This document shows positions 28,976 to 37,938 of a stretch of DNA of 64,000 nucleotides, one piece after another; position 1 is the first letter of the stretch, and each line of letters begins with the position of its first letter. Origin of the DNA: Ignavibacteriales bacterium (GTDB taxonomy: Bacteria; Bacteroidota; Ignavibacteria; Ignavibacteriales; Ignavibacteriaceae); contig JADJMD010000014.1 in the NCBI GenBank assembly GCA_016709765.1, positions 248,001-312,000 on the forward strand, read 5' to 3'. Under the pieces are notes generated by a model, which was not told the origin of the DNA, made no database searches, and was given only the letters and a program-made list of their open reading frames with translations. A program made the position numbers and the translations under genes.

Positions 28976-30973
28976 CTATTTCAGCAAGGTCATTTTTTTA
29001 CTTGATGAATATTTAGTTCCATTTTCCCCTACAGCGGTAAGCTTATAGAGGTAAATTCCAGAGGATAAAGAAGAAGCGTTAAATTGCGCTGTGTGTTTTC
29101 CCGCTTCAACATTGCCTTGCATTAGAGTGCTTACCTTTTGTCCAATAAGATTGTACACTTCAAGTGTAACATCTGATTTTACAGCAACTGCATAAGCTAT
29201 AGTTGTTGAAGGGTTGAATGGATTTGGATAATTTTGTTCTAAAACAAAATCTAATGGTAATGTAAAACCAAGATTTACAACTGAGGAATATTCAAAAGTT
29301 CCATTAAAATCAATTTGTTTTAATCTATATGAGTAATTAATTCTTGATTCAACATTGCGATCAACAAATGTGTATTGTTTTTGTTCTGTTGTTGTTCCAT
29401 GACCTTCAACAAATGCGATTGTTGCAAATTGAGAGTTATTAATACTTCTTTGAATTTCAAATCCTCTATTGTTTAGTTCAGTTGCAGTTGTCCATTTCAA
29501 CTGGACATCACTACCAACAAATGAACCTGTAAACGCATTCAACTCTACTGGAAGGACATTTCCAAACTCTAAATTTCTAAATTCAGAACCCCATTCACTT
29601 CCCCACCATTGTTTGTAAAAGTTTCCATTTGGACCCCAAGGAGGAGCACCTGCACTGAAATTATCAGGATCAAAAATAACTACGGATACTTGTAATGATG
29701 TTGGTAATGTTGGATATCCCAAGGCACTTAAATCTATAAATGCTTCTGCTGTATAACCACCATCAACATCCGTTGAATCATAAATTGTTCCGCTTACAAC
29801 ACCAACACCACCATAGCTGCCAGCAGGTATTGGAGCTGCTCCGCCTGTTTCAGCACCAAATGTTGTAGAGTTGATAACATACAATTTTAATTCGCTGTTT
29901 TGATTGATGGGATTCTTCAATATCATAAACATTCCATCACCTTCCCAATCAAACTTACAGACTTGTTGGTCATCTGATTGTAAAGCTACGTATAAGTTTG
30001 TACCTGAATATAAGTACTTTACATACGTAGTTGATTCATCAGTGTATGGTGGTTTTACAACTACGCCACTAGTTGGTGTAAAATTATAACCAGAAGGAAC
30101 ACCGTCTTTTTTGAACATTATTTGTGGAACGTTTGCTGCCCAATCTGGTTCATCTAGAATACCATCTATAGTAATTACACCTTGTGCACCGTGAACAGTG
30201 ATTGATGGTGGATCATAAGGGGATGTACCTTGAAGAAAATTTAAATTTCTAAATTCAGAACCCCATTCACTTCCCCACCATTGTTTGTAAAAGTTTCCAT
30301 TTGGACCCCAAGGAGGAGCACCTGCACTGAAATTATCAGGATCAAAAATAACTACGGATACTTGTAATGATGTTGGTAATGTTGGATATCCCAAGGCACT
30401 TAAATCTATAAATGCTTCTGCTGTGTAACCACCATCAATATCCGTTGAATCATAAATTGTTCCGCTTACAACACCAACACCACCATAGCTGCCAGCAGGT
30501 ATTGGAGCTGCTCCGCCTGTTTCAGCACCAAATGTTGTAGAGTTGATAACATACAATTTTAATTCGCTGTTTTGATTGATGGGATTCTTCAATATCATAA
30601 ACATTCCATCACCTTCCCAATCAAACTTACAAACCTGCTTGTCATCAGATTTTAAAGCTACGTATAAGTTTGTACCTGAATATAAGTACTTTACATAGGT
30701 TGTGGATGAGTCTGAATAAACTGGTTTTACTACCGCTCCATTTGTTGGGGTGTTGTATAATCCGGAAGGTTCACCATCAATTTTAAACATTATTTGTGGA
30801 GCCGCTGCTAACCATGCTGCTTCGTCAAGAACACCATCAACTGTAATTGGACCACTTGCTTCATAAACATCAATCGAAACCGGATCTTGGACTGCCTGTG
30901 CGTATGATTCCGCACTGGCGAAAAGAAAAAGAGTTGTAAGAAGAATCGCAAATGAACAATAGAACTTTTGCAT
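28976..30973 (-). CDS. T9SS-secreted protein with two near-identical CBM9-like modules
   Basis: The 665-aa protein has a signal peptide (about 1-26), two tandem CBM9-like modules (about 32-255 and 256-480, period 224 residues), an FN3-like linker (about 482-572) and a T9SS tail (about 577-665) starting EQNYPNPFNPSTTI. Each module opens with a phrase such as GPITVDGVLDEAAW and contains CKFDWEGDGMFMILKNP. The modules are almost identical even in DNA. GGAGG sits four bases before the ATG. As the first gene after the operator, and before a strong hairpin, it is likely the most highly expressed member, consistent with a surface sugar-binding protein. Confidence 0.8.
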   Translation of the reverse strand: MQKFYCSFAILLTTLFLFASAESYAQAVQDPVSIDVYEASGPITVDGVLDEAAWLAAAPQIMFKIDGEPSGLYNTPTNGAVVKPVYSDSSTTYVKYLYSGTNLYVALKSDDKQVCKFDWEGDGMFMILKNPINQNSELKLYVINSTTFGAETGGAAPIPAGSYGGVGVVSGTIYDSTDIDGGYTAEAFIDLSALGYPTLPTSLQVSVVIFDPDNFSAGAPPWGPNGNFYKQWWGSEWGSEFRNLNFLQGTSPYDPPSITVHGAQGVITIDGILDEPDWAANVPQIMFKKDGVPSGYNFTPTSGVVVKPPYTDESTTYVKYLYSGTNLYVALQSDDQQVCKFDWEGDGMFMILKNPINQNSELKLYVINSTTFGAETGGAAPIPAGSYGGVGVVSGTIYDSTDVDGGYTAEAFIDLSALGYPTLPTSLQVSVVIFDPDNFSAGAPPWGPNGNFYKQWWGSEWGSEFRNLEFGNVLPVELNAFTGSFVGSDVQLKWTTATELNNRGFEIQRSINNSQFATIAFVEGHGTTTEQKQYTFVDRNVESRINYSYRLKQIDFNGTFEYSSVVNLGFTLPLDFVLEQNYPNPFNPSTTIAYAVAVKSDVTLEVYNLIGQKVSTLMQGNVEAGKHTAQFNASSLSSGIYLYKLTAVGENGTKYSSSKKMTLLK
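29570..29959. repeat. Direct repeat, copy A (390 bp, offset 672 bp)
   Basis: This stretch matches 30242-30631 base for base except for two substitutions that I can find by reading. One is silent; the other changes Ile to Val. Offset 672 bp equals 224 codons, so the frame is kept. Confidence 0.9.
30242..30631. repeat. Direct repeat, copy B (390 bp)
   Basis: Partner of 29570-29959. Outside the block the two CBM9-like modules diverge clearly, so the match is a local homogenised core within an older duplication. Confidence 0.9.
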
Positions 30974-31100
30974 AGAACCTCCAAATGATAAGTTATATTA
31001 GATATTTAATTAGAGACTAACCTGTCTCAAATATTTTTTAATAAATAAATTTATCTGGCAAATAGAATTAAAAGACAACAAGTAAGGAACTATTTAAAAA

Positions 31101-31130
31101 AACCACAATGTAAACGTTTACATAGTGGTT
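31101..31130. promoter_or_regulatory. LacI-family operator palindrome
   Basis: The two 15-base arms, AACCACAATGTAAAC (31101-31115) and GTTTACATAGTGGTT (31116-31130), are inverted repeats with a single mismatch. The core ATGTAAACGTTTACAT is a perfect palindrome with the central CG typical of LacI/PurR-type operators. It lies immediately downstream of a TTGACA/TATAGT promoter read on the minus strand, so a bound repressor would block initiation of the carbohydrate operon. Confidence 0.85.
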
Positions 31131-31134
31131 TTAA

Positions 31135-31161
31135 ACTATATTTTTTTTTTTAGATTGTCAA
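31135..31161 (-). promoter_or_regulatory. Candidate sigma-70-type promoter of the carbohydrate operon
   Basis: On the minus strand a consensus -35 box TTGACA (31161-31156) is followed, after a 15-base A-rich spacer, by TATAGT (31140-31135). The spacer is two bases short of optimal; TAGTTT at a 17-base spacing is an alternative -10. The start of transcription would fall inside the operator, leaving a leader of about 150 bases before the ATG at 30973. Confidence 0.6.
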
Positions 31162-31700
31162 GGGTTTTGGACAAAATAAATTACAGTAAAATCTTTCCCT
31201 TCAAAGTGGAGCTCAGAAAGTAAGATTTATTAAATATGATTTAACATTCGATTTAGTGCATGGGATAGTCTTCAAGCACACTAAATATCTTTTATTTAAG
31301 GGTTTACTTCTCATGATTTTTTCCTGCCATATGTTTAGTTTTGTATTGAAAATGATGGCAACTAATCCTTGCACAGATTAAATCCTTCAAATAACCTTTT
31401 TCTATCTAATTAGATTATTTGTTTTTAACTTTATTATATAATCAACAGTTATATGGTAGTATTCAATCCATCAAAGGGATGAAAAAAGAACTACATCCTT
31501 TGGGGGATATTGCTATACAAAACTCAATCCTATTTCAAAATTATTTACTTAAATAACACTCCTTGTGAAAGAAAGGCTTCGGTAACAAAAAATTTACAGA
31601 GAAGATATTTAGAAGAATTTTTTGAAAAGATTCATTTATAAGCTATAAATAAATAACTGATTTTTTAACTCACAAAGTTTCCGCTATGCCAATGCAAAAT
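31162..31700. other. Non-coding region upstream of the operon promoter
   Basis: About 540 AT-rich bases without a convincing gene. An imperfect inverted repeat spans about 31467-31508: TCAAAGGGATG (31471-31481) can pair with CATCCTTTG (31494-31502) with one bulge, and flanking ATCC/GGAT extends it. I cannot say whether this is a small RNA, a regulatory hairpin or chance. Confidence 0.35.
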
Positions 31701-31723
31701 AAATCCCACTTTTGGTGGGATTT
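31701..31723 (-). terminator. Terminator hairpin after the sodium/sugar symporter gene
   Basis: A nine-base perfect stem, AAATCCCAC (31701-31709) and GTGGGATTT (31715-31723), with a five-base loop. On the minus strand it ends in ATTT and continues ATTTTG, a modest U-rich tail. It lies 35 bases after the stop at 31758. Confidence 0.7.
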
Positions 31724-31757
31724 ACTATTTTATATGTCTTACATAGTTTAATATTTT

Positions 31758-33290
31758 TTACCAAAATATTCCGTACAACACCAGAGTCATCAGAATCACT
31801 GCACTCCCAAACCAAATTAATTGCGGTGTTGGCGTTAGATCAATATCAGTTCTCTTTGGAAGTTGTTTCGGTTCTTGTAACGGTTTAATCATCGTAATAA
31901 TTGACATTAATAAAAGTATAACACCAAAAGTGATTGCCATTCTGTTTAAAAATGCTATCTCACCAAATTGCCATTGCAAAAATCCATAAACGGGAACGCA
32001 AGCTAACAATGCAACTACTCCAGCCATGGGTGGGGCTTTCTTAACTAATATCCCAAAAATAAATGCAGCTAAAATTCCAGGCGAAATGTATCCTTGAAAT
32101 TCCTGGATGTAAGTAAATATTCCCTGAAATTTAGGATTGCCTAAATTTGGAGCAATGATACAGCCAAGTAAAACAAAAAGTAAAGTCATCATCCTACCGA
32201 TAAAAACCAGGTTTTTTTGTGAGGCATCTTTTTTAATATAGATTTTATACAGATCCAATGTAAAAATAGTTGAAGCTGAATTTAACATTGATGCAAGAGA
32301 GCTAATTACAGCACCTGCAATTGCAGCAAGCATAAATCCTTTAAGACCGGTGGGTATTAAGTTCTTTATAAGGGTTGGATAAGCCGCATCCGATGTGCTC
32401 ATTGAACCACTGTAAAGTTGGGCAGCAATAATTCCAGGAAATACAATCACAAATGGAATTATTATTTTTATTGCTGCGGCAAAGATTATTCCCTTTTGTC
32501 CTTCTCTTAAACTTTTTGCGGCAAGAGTCCTTTGTGTTATATACTGATTTAGTCCCCAGTAATAAATATTTGGTATCCACAAACCAATTACCAAAGCCGT
32601 CCATGGAAGTACAGGATGATCAGCAGGTAAGACCATATGAAGTTTATCAGCATTATGATTAAAGAAACTATCTAATCCGCCAACTGCAATTAGTCCAAAA
32701 TATAGAACAACAGCTCCTCCAATAATTAATGCGGTGCCTTGAAAAACGTCAGCCCAGGCAACAGCTTTTAATCCTCCCCATGTTGTATAAAGTGCTGCAA
32801 TAATTCCAATACCCCAAACAGCAATTTCTATATCAACATTAAAAATTGTGTAGATAGTGATAGCCCCTGAATAAATAACTGCTGAAATAGTAACTCCGAC
32901 GTAAATTACCATTGTATAGAATGCCATTAAAGAGCGAGCAGTTGAGTTATATCTGTACTCCAGGAATTCAGGAATTGTATATATTCCACTGCTTAAAAAT
33001 CTTGGTAGAAAAAAGAAAGCTACAAAGACAAGTGTAATTGCGGCCATCCATTCATAACTGGCAATTGCTAATCCAACATTGCCGGCACTTTGCCCGGACA
33101 TCCCAACAAATTGTTCTGATGAAATGTTTGCAGCAATTAATGAGATCCCGATAATAGGCCAGATCAATCCCCGGCTCGCAAGAAAATAATCTTCACCTGT
33201 TTCTTCTTTCCTGCTTTTGAACATACTTGTTCCAACAACCACAAGAAAAAAAAGTATAAATACACTTATATCAAGGAGTCCTAATTCCAT
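31758..33290 (-). CDS. Sodium:solute symporter, SGLT-like sugar transporter
   Basis: The 510-aa inner-membrane protein has about 14 hydrophobic segments. Family motifs include GEDYFLASRGLIWPIIGISL near the first loop (split over 32-51), SSEQFVGMSGQ (57-67), YTTWGGLKAVAWADVFQG (about 168-185) and YWGLNQYITQRTL (244-256). The last is typical of the SGLT/vSGLT sugar branch. It should import glucose, galactose or a similar monosaccharide with Na+. AGAAGGAA precedes the ATG. It is upstream of, and not co-transcribed with, the LacI-controlled locus, being separated by its own terminator and by the operator region. It could salvage monosaccharides released outside. Confidence 0.9.
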   Translation of the reverse strand: MELGLLDISVFILFFLVVVGTSMFKSRKEETGEDYFLASRGLIWPIIGISLIAANISSEQFVGMSGQSAGNVGLAIASYEWMAAITLVFVAFFFLPRFLSSGIYTIPEFLEYRYNSTARSLMAFYTMVIYVGVTISAVIYSGAITIYTIFNVDIEIAVWGIGIIAALYTTWGGLKAVAWADVFQGTALIIGGAVVLYFGLIAVGGLDSFFNHNADKLHMVLPADHPVLPWTALVIGLWIPNIYYWGLNQYITQRTLAAKSLREGQKGIIFAAAIKIIIPFVIVFPGIIAAQLYSGSMSTSDAAYPTLIKNLIPTGLKGFMLAAIAGAVISSLASMLNSASTIFTLDLYKIYIKKDASQKNLVFIGRMMTLLFVLLGCIIAPNLGNPKFQGIFTYIQEFQGYISPGILAAFIFGILVKKAPPMAGVVALLACVPVYGFLQWQFGEIAFLNRMAITFGVILLLMSIITMIKPLQEPKQLPKRTDIDLTPTPQLIWFGSAVILMTLVLYGIFW

Positions 33291-33323
33291 AAATTATTCC
33301 TTCTAATAATATTTTGGTAATAA

Positions 33324-33595
33324 TTATTCAATAAGAATTTCTCTTGACACTAATTGAAGGCATATTTCTGTTATGCTTTGACCAGTTGATTGAAATTCGT
33401 TCCTCAAACAATTCAGTAGATTTTTTATTACATTTTGTTCTAGTTCTTATAAGCAGCCGCAGCAAGATTCTATTTTATATCGTCATATCTATTAACAAAA
33501 TCGTAAATCTCGGCAATTGTTTTGTACCCAATTTTTCTAATAAGTAAATCAATTACTTTATCTTTGTAAAATATTATTTGTTCGATGCATTTCAT
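33324..33595 (-). pseudogene. Possible small degenerate gene (two frames)
   Basis: A minus-strand reading starts ATG at 33595 and gives a 41-codon peptide (MKCIEQIIFYKDKVIDLLIR...) ending at TAG 33470. In another frame a second helical-looking peptide (from about 33446, containing EFQSTGQSITEICLQLVSRE) runs to TAA at 33324. Both look more protein-like than random AT-rich sequence, so they may be halves of a frameshifted gene. I do not recognise the family. It could equally be noncoding. Confidence 0.25.
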
Positions 33596-33860
33596 TTCTC
33601 CACCATCAGTAATTTGCATTAGTTTAGACAAAAACCTTTTATTGAATATTATTAAAAATTAAATCTACTTACAAAGTTAATACACCAGATGAAATAATTA
33701 ATTTAGAGAATATTTAGATTTACTATGTGTAAAGCAGTATTCATTTCATAAAATGATATTTATATAAAATACCGTTATAGAAAAAATTTATTTTAATAAT
33801 AAATGAAATGAGTTTTAAGATATGTTTATTTAATTTACTTATGATATTAAAAGGTTATTT
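33596..33860. other. AT-rich intergenic region
   Basis: About 265 bases upstream of the L,D-transpeptidase-like gene with no gene or clear regulatory motif. Only the ribosome binding site AAAAGG, about eight bases before the ATG at 33861, can be named. Confidence 0.4.
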
Positions 33861-34625
33861 ATGAAGAGATATTTTTTAATTATTATTTTGTTATTTATAA
33901 CAAATTGTTATTCTCAAACCAAATTTCAAACACCTTTACCTTTTGATACAAGACAATTGATTTTAGTATTAACGGATTCAACCACGTCAACGAAAGGTGA
34001 ACTTGTTTATTTTGAAAGAAGTAGTGGAAATAGCGTTTGGGTTAAGGTCAGTAATATAATTCCAGTCGTAATCGGTAGAACAGGACTTGGTTGGGGCAGA
34101 GGTCTGAATGATATTGATTCATCAAAACTGCCGATAAAAACCGAAGGAGATGGAAGAAGTCCCGCCGGTATATTTAAATTAAGTGCCGCCTTTGGATATG
34201 CATCACCGGATCAAATGAAAGGATTAAAAATTCCATACTTGCCAATTACAGAAATGGTTGAATGTATAGATGATATTAAATCAGAATATTATAATCAGAT
34301 AGTTAACCGAAATGAAATTAAAGATGTCGACTGGCAATCATCAGAGAAAATGTTTTTTGCAGATATATGGTACGAGCAAGGCCTAGTGGTTGATCATAAC
34401 ACTAATCCAACAACCAAAGGTGCTGGCTCTTGTATTTTCTTGCATAATTGGTCTCAACCAGATGAAACAACAGCCGGCTGCACAGAAATGGAACCAACAA
34501 ATTTGAAGAAAATAATTTACTGGCTGGATTCTGCTGCAAATCCTGTCCTAGTTCAATTAACTAAACAACTTTATGAGGATTATCAAATACCTTGGGAGCT
34601 ACCTTCCACAAAAGATATTCCTTAA
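33861..34625 (+). CDS. L,D-transpeptidase (YkuD-like) exported protein
   Basis: The 254-aa protein has an N-terminal export signal ending in a lipobox-like ITNC (Cys16), so it may be a lipoprotein. The catalytic region has GDGRSPAGIFKLSAAFGYA (about 97-114) and then CIFLHNWSQPDETTAGCTEM (191-210), where His195 and Cys207 fit the His...Ser/Thr-xGC pattern of YkuD transpeptidases. Such enzymes form or edit peptidoglycan cross-links or attach proteins to peptidoglycan. The protein resembles the 'L,D-peptidoglycan transpeptidase' group seen in Bacteroidota. It stands alone, with a hairpin at 34638-34659 shared with the convergent gene. Confidence 0.8.
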   Translation: MKRYFLIIILLFITNCYSQTKFQTPLPFDTRQLILVLTDSTTSTKGELVYFERSSGNSVWVKVSNIIPVVIGRTGLGWGRGLNDIDSSKLPIKTEGDGRSPAGIFKLSAAFGYASPDQMKGLKIPYLPITEMVECIDDIKSEYYNQIVNRNEIKDVDWQSSEKMFFADIWYEQGLVVDHNTNPTTKGAGSCIFLHNWSQPDETTAGCTEMEPTNLKKIIYWLDSAANPVLVQLTKQLYEDYQIPWELPSTKDIP

Positions 34626-34637
34626 TTTTAATAACCT

Positions 34638-34659
34638 CCTGCTAACTTTCATTAGCAGG
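34638..34659. terminator. Hairpin between convergent genes
   Basis: Perfect eight-base stem CCTGCTAA (34638-34645) and TTAGCAGG (34652-34659) with a six-base loop, placed between two convergent stop codons. There is no strong T tract on either side, so termination may be weak or the stem may only stabilise mRNA ends. Confidence 0.55.
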
Positions 34660-34671
34660 GGAAAAAACGTT

Positions 34672-37600
34672 CTAATTCTTTTTCCACTCAGGGATTCTAC
34701 CAGGAGTATAAGGCGCAAAAGATTTTTCAAGCTCTGATTCAACAATTTTTATACTATTATCAATTGATTTGAGATCATTTAGTATTTCATCAAATCTACT
34801 TGCAGCGCCATCATAAGATTTGATAAAAGTATTCGTAGGAGCTGCAGTTGTACCCCATAGTGCCCCAGTAATTAGATCAACTCGTCCTTTAACTGAGGTG
34901 GGTGTTCCGCCCTCATATCTTGCTCTAAGTTGATCACCATTAAGTTTTCGGTTTAATTCTCTCAAATCGGACTCAATGTTAATTACATTATTATAAATTG
35001 AAATCGGAACTTCCGCACCATCCAAAACCGCTTTCTTCAGATATCCTATTTTTTCCACAAGATCATTTCTAAAAGCATTGGCTCCTGTAATTGCGCGAGT
35101 AAGTTCGGCGACTTTTTTGTTAAAGGCATCGAGTGCAAGTTTATCATCTGCCGGAAGTGTGGTATTGTTTAAAGCAATGCACAAAAATTCTTTTGGAGCA
35201 ACTAGATCGCTAAACTTGCCATCTTGAAATTTTGAAAGTGAAACAAAATATTTACCGGGCACAACCATATAACCTTTATCCGGTTCATTCCATGGAACTG
35301 AATCATCATATGGTTGAAGGGACACAGGAGTAACTGGGTTGTAACGGAAATTCCAAACCAATCGGTTTACCCCTTTCTTTGCTTCAGTTTTTATTTTATG
35401 AATGATATTTCCGGCTTCATCTGTAATTGTAAAAAGAAGATAAGCCTCAGGTTCTTCCTGTTCACCCTTTAATTTTTCATACGAAGGATATTTAATGTCT
35501 TCTTTGTTTTTCTGCTTTTTCTTTTCTTCATCTCTACGTATTTCCTTTAAAGTTTTAAACTCATCTTTCAAGTAATAAGTAAACACGGCACCAACTTCTG
35601 GATTAGGTGCAGAATAAAAACTTGCACCCTGGAATGCAACTCCTTTAAAGCCAAGCGGATTGGATGGAATGAACATCAAAGCATCTTTGATAGGAAATAT
35701 TTCTGCTTCTTTATTTAAAGTTTCGGCAGACATATAACGAAGAGCCGAATAATCATCGAGTATATAAACTCCTCTTCCAAATGTAGAAACAACAAGGTCA
35801 TTTTCTCTTTTTTGAATTTCAAGGTCCATCACACAAGCGGGAGGCATTCCATTATTAAAAGGGATCCATTCCTTTCCACCATCGTTTGAGAAATAAACAC
35901 CAAAAAGAGTCCCAAGTAATAAAAGATTTTTGTCTATATGATCTTCTGCAATAGAAAAAGTACTTCCATTTTCCGGGAGATTACTGTTAATTGAAAACCA
36001 GCTTTTTCCTCCATCCGTTGTTTTATAAGTATAAGGCTTATAATCTCCGCCAAAGTAATTGTTGCACGCTGCGTAAGCAACAAGCTTATTAAAACTTGAT
36101 GCAATAATTTGATTAATTCGTGAATATTCAGGCAGCCCCTCTATTGATGATTTTATCCAGCTCGTTCCTCCATTTGTAGTAAAATTAATTAATCCATCTC
36201 CAGAGCCAACAAATAAAATATTTTCATCTATAGGCGATTCCGCAATTGATACTATCTGGGCCATAGAACCCTTGCGTGCAAGTTGATCAATACTCCAGCT
36301 TTGACCCATAAGGTTTTGCATTTCTTTTGGAACGCCACGAGTAAGATCTGGACTAATTTCTCTCCAAGTACTACCCTGATCATCACTGCGCATCAATTTA
36401 TTACCACCATGGTACAATCTTTTATTGTCAAATTTTGAAATCAACAATGCCGCATCCCAATCAAATCTGTAAGCGGTATCCGCAAAATCCTGAGGCTGGA
36501 TGAATAAATTTTCACCACTTCTTTTATCAAAACGAACAAGACCACCATTTTGTGACTGTGCATAAATATTATTTGGATCTTTCCAATCAACTTGTGTTTC
36601 AAAACCATCACCGGCATTTGTAAACATCCAATCCTGGTTAAGAATGCCTGCAGAACTTATAGTTCTTGATGGACCGCCGAGACTATTGTTGTCTTGTGTT
36701 CCAATGTAAACATTGTAGAAAGGCAATGCATTATCAGTAGTTACTTTATAAATTTCTGTAATTGGAATATTTGATTTAAAATCCCAGTTCTTTCCCTGAT
36801 CAAAAGTTTCATAAACTCCACCATCGCAACCTGCACGAAGGTGTATATTATCTTTTGGATTTATCCACAAGGCATGATTATCAACATGTTTTTTATCATC
36901 ACCCAAATTTTTCCAGGTTTTTCCACCATCAATTGTAAGTTGAATAAAAGTATCATTACTATAAACCTTATCTAAATCAACAGGATCACATATAAGTTCG
37001 TGATAATAAAATGGAGCAGATGCATTGTACCCGCTTTGTTTTGCCCAGCTTGCACCACGGTCAGTGCTTCGGTAAACACCTTTATCTTTGTCAGTAGCTT
37101 CAACGATTGCATAAAGAAAATCAGGGTTCACTGGAGATATCGCCATTCCAATTCTTCCGACATCCTCAGAAGGCAAACCATTTTTTAGTTTTTCCCAAGT
37201 AACACCGAAATCTAGACTACGATAAATACCACTCTCTGGTCCGCCGTAAATACCTGTGTATAAATTTCTCATCCTTTGATGAGCAACAGCATATAAAATA
37301 TTTGAAAATCTTGGATCCATATGTACCTGGTAGCAACCTGTGTACTCACTAATCTTTAAAACATTTTCCCAAGTTTTACCGCCATCAGTTGTTTTAAAAA
37401 TTCCTCTATCCCCTCCTGGAATTCTTGATGAGCCATAAGCAGCAACGTAAACTATATTTGAATTATTTGGATCAATCGCAATTCCGCCAATTTGCTGAGA
37501 TGAACTTAATCCCATATTATTCCAGCTTTTACCGCCATCCTCACTTTTGTATATACCATCACCATAAATCACATTATTCTGATTGTTGTTTTCACCTGTT

Positions 37601-37938
37601 CCGACCCAAACTACATTTACATTTGTTGGATCAATAGCAACTGAACCGATTGCATAGGATTTATTTCCATCAAAAACTGGATTAAAGGTTATTCCACTAT
37701 TAGTCGTTTTCCACAATGAACCGTGTCCGGATGCAACATAATATTCGCTATAGTTAAGTGGATTAACAGCAATCTCTATCACTCTCCCTCCCGTCACAGC
37801 TGGACCGATGCTTCTGAATGACAGTCCGGTTAAGGAAATATTTTTCAGAGAATCAGTTTCTGAATTTTTCTGCGCCGTGGCATTGAATGAAAATAGAATA
37901 AGACTGATAATTATTAGGGAAGGAATTAGTTTTTTCAT
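34672..37938 (-). CDS. Secreted BNR/sortilin-like repeat protein (VPS10-type propeller)
   Basis: I prefer the ATG at 37938, which gives a clean signal peptide MKKLIPSLIIISLILFSFNA; an ATG four codons earlier (37950) is possible. Neither has a strong Shine-Dalgarno. The mature protein has many BNR-type turns: GSLWKTTNSGITF, GIYKSEDGGKSWNNMG, GIFKTTDGGKTWENV, GIYRSLDFGVTWEKL, GVYRSTDRGASWAK and TYKTTDGGKSWFS, covering about 50-750, then a C-terminal beta-sandwich and helical region. Such proteins are common in Bacteroidota and Ignavibacteria, annotated as 'glycosyl hydrolase' or sortilin-like, but I see no sialidase catalytic set. Function unknown; it probably acts in the periplasm or on the surface. 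Confidence 0.8.
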   Translation of the reverse strand: MKKLIPSLIIISLILFSFNATAQKNSETDSLKNISLTGLSFRSIGPAVTGGRVIEIAVNPLNYSEYYVASGHGSLWKTTNSGITFNPVFDGNKSYAIGSVAIDPTNVNVVWVGTGENNNQNNVIYGDGIYKSEDGGKSWNNMGLSSSQQIGGIAIDPNNSNIVYVAAYGSSRIPGGDRGIFKTTDGGKTWENVLKISEYTGCYQVHMDPRFSNILYAVAHQRMRNLYTGIYGGPESGIYRSLDFGVTWEKLKNGLPSEDVGRIGMAISPVNPDFLYAIVEATDKDKGVYRSTDRGASWAKQSGYNASAPFYYHELICDPVDLDKVYSNDTFIQLTIDGGKTWKNLGDDKKHVDNHALWINPKDNIHLRAGCDGGVYETFDQGKNWDFKSNIPITEIYKVTTDNALPFYNVYIGTQDNNSLGGPSRTISSAGILNQDWMFTNAGDGFETQVDWKDPNNIYAQSQNGGLVRFDKRSGENLFIQPQDFADTAYRFDWDAALLISKFDNKRLYHGGNKLMRSDDQGSTWREISPDLTRGVPKEMQNLMGQSWSIDQLARKGSMAQIVSIAESPIDENILFVGSGDGLINFTTNGGTSWIKSSIEGLPEYSRINQIIASSFNKLVAYAACNNYFGGDYKPYTYKTTDGGKSWFSINSNLPENGSTFSIAEDHIDKNLLLLGTLFGVYFSNDGGKEWIPFNNGMPPACVMDLEIQKRENDLVVSTFGRGVYILDDYSALRYMSAETLNKEAEIFPIKDALMFIPSNPLGFKGVAFQGASFYSAPNPEVGAVFTYYLKDEFKTLKEIRRDEEKKKQKNKEDIKYPSYEKLKGEQEEPEAYLLFTITDEAGNIIHKIKTEAKKGVNRLVWNFRYNPVTPVSLQPYDDSVPWNEPDKGYMVVPGKYFVSLSKFQDGKFSDLVAPKEFLCIALNNTTLPADDKLALDAFNKKVAELTRAITGANAFRNDLVEKIGYLKKAVLDGAEVPISIYNNVINIESDLRELNRKLNGDQLRARYEGGTPTSVKGRVDLITGALWGTTAAPTNTFIKSYDGAASRFDEILNDLKSIDNSIKIVESELEKSFAPYTPGRIPEWKKN

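Noticed and set aside
31101..31143. Palindrome followed on the plus strand by a T-rich run, looking like an intrinsic terminator
   Set aside because: No plus-strand gene precedes it, the core is a classic LacI-type operator with central CG, and the T-rich run is the spacer of the opposite-strand TTGACA/TATAGT promoter.
33344..33547. Plus-strand 67-codon open frame upstream of the L,D-transpeptidase-like gene
   Set aside because: No ribosome binding site and low-complexity hydrophobic composition; the opposite strand gives more protein-like peptides.
34672..37938. Annotating the BNR-repeat protein as a sialidase
   Set aside because: The repeats are of the general SxDGGxTW type found in sortilin-like propellers, and I see no sialidase arginine triad or catalytic Tyr/Glu set.
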